From Pegoplata infirma (lineage: Eukaryota > Arthropoda > Insecta > Diptera > Anthomyiidae): DNA of 64,000 nt. Each line of letters starts with the position of its first letter. Position 1 is the stretch's first letter. The notes beneath the pieces were generated by a model. It was given only the letters and a program-made list of their open reading frames with translations, did not search any database and was not told the origin of the DNA. This document shows, in pieces, positions 56,605 through 64,000 of this stretch. Made by a program: the position numbers and the translations under genes. The stretch spans positions 98,042,736 to 98,106,735 of the forward strand of contig OY992537.1 in NCBI GenBank assembly GCA_963921195.1, in the 5' to 3' direction.

Positions 56605-57767
56605 CACTAAAAAAAAACTTTACCATTTTTAAAGCATGTTGAACTTAATTTAAAAAAAGAAGGGTATGCGAGGGCTCCAAAGATATTAATTCTTCTTCCA
56701 AGTATATTTTTTCCTAAAACATAGTAATGCATTTACTTAAATATATCTTAAAAGTAAGTAAAATTGTACTTAATATAAGTTTAATTGTTTTTATCCACAG
56801 GAAAAATATTTTTTTTAAATAAGTAAAAATTTCCTTAATCTTACGGATTCTGTGGACCCTATGGAGTCCCAATGTGGGACCCTACGGCCCCCAATATATG
56901 GGGTCCGCCCATGAGTATGTGCGTACACTATTATAGGGTCACTATGGATTTTGATCCAAAATTTTGGTCAGAATCGCTCTATCTAACTTAGTTTTCGAGA
57001 TATGGGAATGGGGTCTTGAGAAATTTGATCATGAAATAACTCGAAAACTATAACTCGGCGGTCTTATTCTACAAGTTAAGGACTACAAAAATGCCTTTAG
57101 AACTTTTTTCATATCTGCAGTATTTACAGAGTTATAGGCATTTGAAAATTCCGCGAAAATCGAAATTTGGATTTAAAGTTAGGGTCTCATGGGGTCTCCA
57201 GATGGGGCCCCCAGATGGGGTCCCCAAAATACCTAAAGTATTTTTTCCTTAAGTTAAGTAAATTCTTTCTTAAACTGATGAAGATATGGATTCAAATAAA
57301 GTCAATGAAATCAATAAAATAAAGATTACTTTTTTCTTAAATTAAAACAAAAATTAATTAAATTAAAGAAAATGCGTTTTGGAATTAAAGATTAGTACTT
57401 ATTTGATTCAAGGTCTTGAAAATGTCTATACTATTTTTAAGTAAGTTACGTACTTATTTATTTTTTTTGCACACAATTTAAATTTTTTTCTTTAAAGTAA
57501 AACTAAATTTTTTATTAAACCCTCTTTTTCTTAAATGCAATCAATTCGCCATAAACGTAAAGAATATTTAACTTAATTTAAAAAAACAAATTAAGGAAAG
57601 CTCTTGTGCTTTTTCAAGTATTTGCATGTACTATATTCAAGTTTATTTTCTTTGTTTTAAGTAAAACCACCTTATATTAAGATAAGTTGAAGTAAATTCA
57701 AAAAAATTTGTTTACTTAAATTAATAACAGTGTTTATTTAATTTCAGTATAGTTATTTTTTTCAGTG
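56605..57767. mobile_element. 1.16-kb TA-flanked element sharing its core with 25251-26131
   Basis: CACTAAAAAAAAACTTTACC / AACTATTTTTTTCAGTG-type ends (right terminus at 57767), TA at 56603-56604 and 57768-57769. The GC-richer core (56845-57240), with repeated GATGGGG(C/T)CCCC, is homologous and inverted relative to 25500-25990. Subterminal parts are rich in TTACTTAAGT-like text. Confidence 0.7.
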
Positions 57768-57769
57768 TA

Positions 57770-58224
57770 CGTATACTTAATTTTGTTATTACCTTTAAAT
57801 AACAATCATACGCAACGGTGCACAGTGAATTATTTTTATTAATTTGGCTATTCAGTAAGTAGGTACGGGACCGATTGCAGCGAAATTTATGCCAGTTATT
57901 GATAACGTAATTTTGAACTTAGGTTTAGATGCTGGACCCCACATGCTAGGGGCCCCCTAAAGTAGGAAATATTTAGTATAGAAAAACTTAAAATACTTTA
58001 AAATCACCATCTTTAAAAGCGTGTAAAAAATAATCTAGCGCTAAACTAAAAAAAGCCTTTAGTCTTTTAATATATAAAATTTCAACTTTCATTTGCTTTT
58101 AGTTTCATTCCATTACGATTCGGAAAGTTTAATTTTGTATCACTGTGTTATCAACAAAATCAAAAAGGTAATTAAATATTTTTAATTAAATCTTTAGAGC
58201 AGTTCTAGAAGTGATACATTTGAA
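57770..58224. other. Unassigned stretch
   Basis: Nothing recognised apart from a short GGACCCCACATGC..GGGGCCCC segment near 57930. Confidence 0.35.
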
Positions 58225-58232
58225 ATGTATAT

Positions 58233-59141
58233 TAGACCGGGTCGAAAAAAAAAGTTCCCCTTGTGCGGGCTTAATTTTAAAGCTTACCTCGAAAAAGTTC
58301 CATAGCCAAAATATAAGATTTTTAGGTCGCGATTTGGTACCGCCGAAATCGTTATTTGTTCATAACTTTGTCATTTGATGTCCGATCGTTTTAAAAAAAA
58401 ATTTGTTTGAAAGTCCTCCGCGAGTACTAAATTTGACTCATATCTGGTTTTGACCTCTGAGCTCATCTTCGTGTCATGAGTGTTAGTTTCTCAGCTTTCT
58501 ACCCACCTAAATGATTTTTATTTTTCCATTAAATTATAGCATAAAAAAATTCATGAAATTCTTCCCTTAGAAGTACCCTCTTAAATTAATTAACAAAAAA
58601 GTTACATTAAATTTAAATTTCCATAGAAAAAGATTTAAAACACTTGTTCGTATGTATTTAAATACAAACTAAAAAAATTAAATATAGTTTAAAGGCATAA
58701 TAACAAGTGTTTTTTCTAATTTTCTTTATATTGTATATGAAAATCTTAAATCAAATGTAACTTTTTTGTTAATAAATTTAACTGGACACTTCCAAGGGAA
58801 GAATTTCATGAATTTTTTAGTGCTATAATTTAATGGAAAAATAAAAATCATTTAGGTGGGTAGAAAGCTGAGAAACTAACACTCATGACACGAAGATGAG
58901 CTCAGAGGTCAAAACCAGATATGAGTCAAATTTAGTACTCGCGGAGGACTTTCAAACAAATTTTTTTTTAAAACGATCGGACATCAAATGACAAAGTTAT
59001 GAACAAATAACGATTTCGGCGGTACCAAATCGCGACCTAAAAATCTTATATTTTGGCTATGGAACTTTTTCGAGGTAAGCTTTAAAATTAAGCCCGCACA
59101 AGGGGAACTTTTTTTTTCTCCTTTATGGTCGACCCAGTCTA
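58233..59141. mobile_element. 909-bp near-perfect palindrome, perfect 8-bp duplication
   Basis: Ends TAGACCGGGTCGA / TCGACCCAGTCTA; ATGTATAT on both sides (58225-58232, 59142-59149). Outer ~350 bp of each arm are almost identical in inverse (e.g. AGTTCCCCTTGTGCGGGC, GAAAGTCCTCCGCGAGTACT, GACCTCTGAGCTCATCTTCG); the inner ~60 bp are looser, with a loop around 58640-58730. Little divergence means a recent insertion or gene conversion between arms. No protein frame. The 8-bp duplication suggests hAT mobilisation. Confidence 0.95.
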
Positions 59142-59149
59142 ATGTATAT

Positions 59150-59696
59150 GTTTAAATGTACATATTACAATAATATTAGGTGTATAATAATTATTTTGTA
59201 TCTTTTTTTAAGAAATAATTTTATATTTTTGTTTTGTTATTGTTTGGCATTAATCTACTCAACTAACTACACTTAACGACACTTTGGTTAATGGCCAATG
59301 AACTTCAGAGTTTATTTCAGTTGAGGAGTACTTGAAAGACATTTACAATTACGAGTAATACACTTAAAAAAATAAGTTGCTTAAAAATAAAATTAAATAT
59401 TTTTTATTCAAAATCGGAGCCCTTAGTGGTATATATATATTAGGGTGGCAGCTATTTTGCAAAACTTCGAATTTGAAGGAGTGCACCCCTAATTTTTTTT
59501 ACATTTGGTCTAAAAATGCTATGCTAAAAATTTCAGCCAAATCGGACAACGTTAACACGAGGCTCATCGGCCTATAAGCGGCCTGGATGTGCCTTACAAA
59601 AAAGTGAAAACTGAAAAACACCGCGGAATTCGCCAATATTAACTTTTGATCAATGTTGCTTTCCATGATTTATTATATTTGCACATCCCGAGTAAA
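59150..59696. other. Stretch with inverted fragment of the 6.7-kb repeat
   Basis: 59440-59590 (GGGTGGCAGCTATTTTGC, AAATCGGACAACGTTAAC) is the inverse of 6660-6835. The rest shows nothing. Confidence 0.55.
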
Positions 59697-60578
59697 AAAA
59701 TTGATATGACACAATATATAATTTAATATGGGTTCGTGTCTATTTTGATATAATCTTATACGAAAAATGGTTTCATAAGATTTGATCGAATAATATCTAA
59801 TAATATCAGTTTATATAACTTTATATCGACTTTGATACGAGTTTTGGTCTAATCCAATGATATAAAATTATATTAAAATTTATACAATTTTATAAATCGG
59901 ATGTTTTTTTTTAGTTTTTAATAAAAAGTTGAAAAATTAAAATAATAAAAATAAGTTGTTCTTTGAAAAAAACTTGGAAAAATTTCAAAAAATGGAGTCA
60001 TGTTAAATTTTATATAAAACACTTAGAAAATATTTTCAAAAAAATTTGTCCTTGGAAAAAACTTAGAAAAATTTAAAAAAATGGAGTTATATAAAATTTT
60101 ATATAAAACACTTACAAAATATTTGCGATAAAAAAATGTTCCTTGAAAAAACTTAGAAAAAATTTAAAAGATGGAGTCATATAAAATTTTATATAAAACA
60201 CTTAGAAAATATTCGTGATAAAAAAGTGGTGCTTGGAAAAATCTTAGAAAAATAAAAAAATATGAAGTCATATGAAATTTTATATAAAAAAACTTTGAAA
60301 ATATTTGCGATAAAAATATGTTCTTGGAAAACACTTAAAAAAATTAAAAAATAATGGAGGCATATAAAATTTTATATAAAACACTTAGAAATTTGAAATG
60401 ATGCATGGGAACAGATGTTAAAACATATAGTTATGTATGGCGATATCTTAAAAAAATCCCACATCAAAATTTATTATATAAATTTATCTTGCAATACAAA
60501 GTGTCACACATGATCATATATCAAATAATATGACTATATAAAAGTATATAAGATCATATTAAATTATTTTTACTCGGG
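59697..60578. mobile_element. CCCGAGTAAAAA element containing a ~90-bp tandem repeat
   Basis: Ends CCCGAGTAAAAAAATTGATA / TAAATTATTTTTACTCGGG with AT outside both. Inside, five copies of a ~90-bp unit (59990-60400) centred on TATAAAATTTTATATAAAAC, itself an inverted repeat. Confidence 0.75.
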
Positions 60579-61299
60579 ATACCATTGTTTCTACATGTTC
60601 AACTTTCAGCCATGCACATTTGGCTGTCAAATAATGCAAAACTAATATATCGAAATTTTGCAAAAAATTTAAAAAGTTCATTAAATTTTTGCAATTGAAT
60701 ATTTTTTGGGTGCGTTTGTAAATCAAGTGGGAAATGGTAAATTATAAAGTTCACAAAGCATTCGGAACCATTCGGAATAAAACTGGGAGTGTGCCTCGCA
60801 AAAAACAGACTTTTTAAAAAATTCACGTTTTTTCTTCCCATCTTTGGAGATCTGCAGCTTCGTAACCATTGCGAGCACATCACTGGAATCAGTCTCAGAT
60901 TGTGCATTTTTACAAGGGCTTTTATCATGTGTATTTGAATTTTAAAATTACAGTTTGCACCAAAAGCTACAATCAAAAAACCTCGAAAAATTTAAAATTG
61001 AAAAAAATTGGTATCAAAGATTTAGGTCCATGTAACTTTTTTCTTATTGATGGCACATCCACTGAACCTACACCAAATAATTGCCCAAGTCTACTGATTA
61101 AACGATATTAAATTTGGAGCAATAACTTTAACGCACCCAACAATATGGAACTTTGAACGAAAAATTTCTTGAGAGTATCAAGCGATTTTTTTACATTTTT
61201 CAACTTTGCACGTTCCTTACCATGAGATAATGAGACTACTTGCGCTGTGCCTTTGCAGAATTACTCATTATGGTTCCCTTAACATATCTACATTCACAG
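60579..61299. other. Stretch with the longest open frame; no gene assigned
   Basis: A minus frame of 125 codons (60976-60599) reads LRSCRSPKMGRKNVNFLKSL and further on NGSECFVNFIIYHFPL. It lacks splice context and known motifs, and overlaps an 80-codon forward frame. Being the longest frame in 64 kb of AT-rich DNA it may still be chance. It could be a transposase remnant; not shown. Confidence 0.3.
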
Positions 61300-61469
61300 G
61301 TACCACTAGGGTTGCCAGACGGCCTGGAATGGCCTGGATTTTCCAGTTATTTGAGGTCTGGTCCAGTTTCCAGTTAAAACATAAATTGTCCAGTTGAAAA
61401 AGGATTTCTTTAATTTTAACAATTATTTTTTTTTATTAAATATTTCTTACAATTTGTTGGGACAACTTT

Positions 61470-61720
61470 TTGAATAAAACATTCATCATAAATATAACAT
61501 AAATGCCTCTTTTGGATGCGGAAAATGTGCTCTTTTTGCTGCATTTTCAGTGATTTTTTTACAACTTTTTCGAGCATCTCGGCCAGTCTAGCGTTGATTT
61601 CGGCACGAATGTTTTCCTTGACCTCGTCGATGATTTAAGGATTCTTGGCGTACATTTTGCTTTAAAAATAACACCACAAAAATATGTCTGGATGGGTGAA
61701 ATCTGCAAATGATGGTTAGA
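61470..61720 (-). pseudogene. Tc1/mariner-type transposase C-terminal fragment
   Basis: Minus-strand translation gives DFTHPDIFLWCYF, a stop, SKMYAKNP, a stop, then IIDEVKENIRAEINARLAEM and LEKVVKKSLKM. This follows the C-terminal part of Tc1/mariner/ITm transposases: the DLTPPDFFLWGYLK box containing the third catalytic aspartate, then KVYANNP, then a helix like 'IEELKENIRREI..I..EML..V'. Two in-frame stops within a 12-codon span mean it is dead. Only the last domain is present. The 67-codon frame on this strand is in another phase. Confidence 0.82.
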
Positions 61721-61751
61721 AGGGCTACAACACCTTTTTTGACATCGCACA

Positions 61752-61880
61752 GATTTTACCACTTTGGACTTAATTTTGTGGGGTTATTTAAAAAGAAAAA
61801 TATACTCAAACAATCCTCAGGCCAATGACGAAAAAGTAATAGAAATGCATAAAAAATGCACATTTTGCCGTGGCAAATAG
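61752..61880 (+). pseudogene. Tc1/mariner-type transposase fragment, opposite strand
   Basis: An uninterrupted 42-codon stretch reads DFTTLDLILWGYLKRKIYSN then NPQANDEKVIEMHKKC and ends at TAG. It covers the same catalytic-D/LWGYLK/NNPQ box as the minus-strand piece only 32 bp away, facing the other way. It differs enough (RKIYSNNPQ against SKMYAKNP) to be a separate, old copy or an anciently inverted duplicate. Too short to be functional. Confidence 0.8.
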
Positions 61881-62063
61881 AGACGGTCATTTCGTCCAAA
61901 ATCAAAATATGTATCTCACATATGAAAGTCGGTTGATTTTTATTTTTCGAATTATTAAAAAAAAAAAATTATGTATGGGTCCAGTTACTTTTTCAAAATC
62001 CAGCTGAAAATTTTCCATTGTCCAGTTATTTGACTTCTAGTATCTGGCAACCCTAGGTACCAC

Positions 62064-62540
62064 CTAGTTTACAAATAAAAATGTTATTGCGAAATAAGTA
62101 AAATATCACAAGCGTTAAAAGTTAATGACAAAAGTCCATATATATTTAGCTTTTGACACCTCTAGGAGGCACTATTATAGCGAAGAAAGCTGATTTAATT
62201 TAAATTTAAACAAATTTATAAAAAATAAAATTGTATGGGGAAAGCCTTAAGGATTTAGGATAAAGGGTAGGTAAGTTTTGAGGAAATGATCAAAATAAAC
62301 ACAAAATTGACACGATATTTTTTTTTTAACTTATCTACATGATGTTGCCTTTCAGATCAATTGAAAAAATGTACATGTTCTAAACGAAACATTTAAGCTG
62401 GAAGCATAAGAGTGTTGGTACTTTTTGGGTAAAAATCCCTATTTGATGTGTGTGGTCCAAACTTAGGCTTGAAATTACGTTAGCTATAACACTGTGCAAC
62501 ACGATTTGGTTTCTTGGATGGGACCAAAAGAAGATTCTCA
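62064..62540. other. Stretch with a worn fragment of the 12.45-kb palindrome family
   Basis: 62150-62300 (ACCTCTAGGAGGCACTATTA, GTATGGGGAAAGCCTTAAGG, AAAGGGTAGGTAAGTTTTGA) matches palindrome arm text near 13595-13680. The remainder shows nothing. Confidence 0.5.
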
Positions 62541-62542
62541 TA

Positions 62543-62800
62543 CACTCAAAATAATTCGATAGTAAAAGGTTTAGTAAGTGATTTTGTATTTAAATCTACT
62601 AATAAGTTACTAATTACTAGTAGTACAGTAGTATTTTAGTATCTTCAAAGTACTAAAATTAGTAATTTTTACTGGTTTTGAATAATATTAGTAAAAAATT
62701 TTAGTATTGATTACCAACGCTTGCACTAGATCATTTTGGACTAAAAAATTAGTAATTTAGTTAAATTTTTAGTTATGAATACCCACGTTTTTTTTGAGTG
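62543..62800. mobile_element. 258-bp TA-flanked MITE
   Basis: CACTCAAAATAATTCG / CGTTTTTTTTGAGTG ends, TA at 62541-62542 and 62801-62802; interior TTAGTAA/TTACTAA repeats like the subterminal part of 25251-26131. Confidence 0.8.
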
Positions 62801-62935
62801 TAGAAAACCATTTTTTTAAGTGGTTAAACATGTTTTAATTTAAACTTGTTAAGGTACATAAACATGTTTAAGTGCTTAAACAAGTTTAAAAAATGAATGC
62901 AAATGTGGTATTAAAATACTATACAAAAATTTTCT

Positions 62936-63560
62936 GCATCAAATTCCACTGGGAGTTGTCAACGGCCAAAAGTTCGTGCGAAAAGTGCAAAAATTCTTTA
63001 AAAAGTGATTCGAAAAAGGGCCAAAATGACCCCTAAAATAGGAGATAGAGGGTTAATATGCCCTACAAAAAGAACCGCCACAAAATTTTACTGCAGTCAT
63101 CTATTAACGTTTTTTAGCTCAGAAACAGATTTATAAAATTTTTTCGACTTATTTCACACGACTTTGATACAAAATAATATAAAAGTAAAAAAGTTTTTTA
63201 AGCATTTTGCACTTTTCGCTTGAGTTTTTGATCTTTGACAATTCCTAGTGAAATTTGATGCAGACAATTTTTGTAGGCCATTTTAACCCTTTAAACGCAC
63301 GTTTTATTGCTGTTCTATGAGGGTATTTAAAAAAGGACCAACATGACCCCTTAAAATGGTAGAGGGTTAATGTAATCTGAGAAAACAACCGCCCTTAAAT
63401 TTCACTGGACATTTTTGAACACTTTTTGCTTTAGAATTAGTTTTAGTACTTCAGTGGGACATGAAAAAAGAACTGAAGCTAAGTTTTTAAAACTTTTCGG
63501 CGGTTTTGGTCTTCTATTGCTGTACTCTAATTTTTTTTTGGTCCCATTCAAGATACACTC
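62936..63560. repeat. Inverted and direct repeat block
   Basis: 62939-63005 (CAAATTCCACTGGGAGTTGT, TGCGAAAAGTGCAAAAATTC) recurs inverted at 63200-63265. A second direct version of 'CCAAAATGACCCCT .. GATAGAGGGTTAAT' appears at 63335-63375 after the first at 63020-63060. An old foldback with a partial duplicate; ends not defined. Confidence 0.55.
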
Positions 63561-63846
63561 GAAGACTGCAAAGTGTAACCGGTATAAAATTCACAGCAAT
63601 CGGTCCATTACTTACTGAATGGCCGAATTATTAAAAAAAAAAAAATGGATAATAAACCATTTTGCGATGTGAAAATCAGTTACAAAAGTTGATTCATGTA
63701 AAAATCTTGAATTTTTTTTAACTGCAAGATGTAAAAGATTTTATTTCAATATTTTTTCGGTTACCAAGCAAAATCTTTATTGCGATTCTATCACAGAATT
63801 CTTTATTCTTTAATATTAAAAAAAAAAAAACATCCTTAATTAAAAA

Positions 63847-64000
63847 CTAACCCTTACAAACATCATCATTATCAGCATCATCATCACCACCATTATTGTC
63901 GTAATCTTCCTGTTTATTATGATTTCTCTTAACTCTTTTCCACTTAGGTTTCTTATTCAAATGCTGAACACAGTCATCAGTCAGTCGTTGGTCGGTCGGT
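63847..64000 (-). CDS. Candidate coding exon at window edge, uncertain
   Basis: Minus-strand frame open from the window end for 50 codons to TAG at 63849-63847: PTDQRLTDDCVQHLNKKPKW, basic KRVKRNHNK, then an acidic Asp/Asn/Gly run and CKG. A mixed basic-then-acidic C-terminus is plausible, but the acidic run comes from an ATC/CATCAT microsatellite. GTGTTCAG before the codon for His could be an acceptor. The opposite strand offers a competing signal: TTTCTCTTAACTCTTTTCCACTTAG is an excellent acceptor ending at 63947, with two open frames after it. Confidence 0.25.
   Translation of the reverse strand, partial: PTDQRLTDDCVQHLNKKPKWKRVKRNHNKQEDYDNNGGDDDADNDDVCKG

Larger units (their letters stand above)
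61308..62055. mobile_element. hAT-ended element, perfect 8-bp duplication, mariner-type cargo
   Basis: Ends TAGGGTTGCCAGA / TCTGGCAACCCTA, GGTACCAC on both sides (61300-61307, 62056-62063). Subterminal CCAGTTATTTGA and GTCCAGTT repeats in both orientations. The interior holds two opposed Tc1/mariner-type transposase fragments (61470-61720 minus, 61752-61880 plus), unexpected within hAT-type ends. Confidence 0.92.

Noticed and set aside
60599..60976. Longest open frame (125 codons, minus) as a gene
   Set aside because: No splice signals, motifs or codon bias; an overlapping forward frame exists. Length alone is not sufficient in this composition.

Overview
The window looks like nuclear DNA of a higher (brachyceran, probably calyptrate) fly. 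It is very AT-rich, full of homopolymer runs, and carries repeated copies of a DINE-1/INE-1-like element whose head (ACCCTCCAC hairpin, 'CATTCCGTTTGTAAC', 'CCCCATAAAGTATATATATT', GTCC/GTCT runs) and tail (TTCGGC..GCCGAA hairpin ending CTTGTT) match what is known of these dipteran Helentron-associated elements. No complete gene is visible. Most of the sequence is a layered graveyard of non-autonomous transposons, tandem arrays and foldback elements. Nearly all longer reading frames are shadows of these repeats, including five near-identical frames read through the same DINE-1-like body.

Layout. 1-1480 is a 35-bp satellite in which each unit is two perfect hairpins. 2.1-10.3 kb holds TA-flanked MITEs, a duplicated segment (4.3-7.85 kb and 8.6-9.3 kb) and a hAT-like element. 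10.7-11.2 kb may be a decayed BEL/Pao protease region. 12.45-16.78 kb is a ~1.95-kb palindrome swollen to 4.3 kb by two precise insertions, one carrying a third element and the other carrying two opposed tRNA-like (A-box/B-box) sequences. 16.8-22.3 kb has DINE-1-like copies, a foldback element and some single-copy sequence. 22.3-27.1 kb is a nest up to four elements deep. 27-29 kb has DINE-1-like and MITE copies. 31.3-31.5 kb is a frameshifted LINE reverse-transcriptase remnant. 31.75-34.94 kb is a TIR-bounded block of palindromic TACTTTTTATAAAAAGTA repeats. 36.0-37.7 kb is a double foldback. 38.1-41.0 kb is a diverged outpost of the 35-bp satellite with MITEs in it. 43.4-43.7 kb may be another BEL/Pao piece. 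44.6-64 kb has more TIR elements, several with perfect 8-bp target duplications (AAAAAGTC, ATGTATAT, GGTACCAC; also GTTTTAAG at 41.76 kb), a PIF/Harbinger-like element, and a hAT-ended element holding two opposed Tc1/mariner-type transposase fragments.

Host coding signal is faint. On the minus strand there is a good first coding exon (42781-42745: 12 codons with GC-rich third positions, then a GTGAGT donor) and a good last exon (29432-29316: polypyrimidine acceptor, Lys/Ser/Asp-rich C-terminus, stop). If they belong to one gene, the window is mainly its transposon-filled introns. A phase-compatible middle exon candidate lies at 41396-41317. Weaker exon candidates lie at 30.26 kb (+), 35.29 kb (+) and at the right edge (63.85-64 kb). 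The gene is not identified.

Because many elements were inserted into other repeats, several insertions can be read against an empty copy inside the same window, which fixes their ends and target duplications without outside data.
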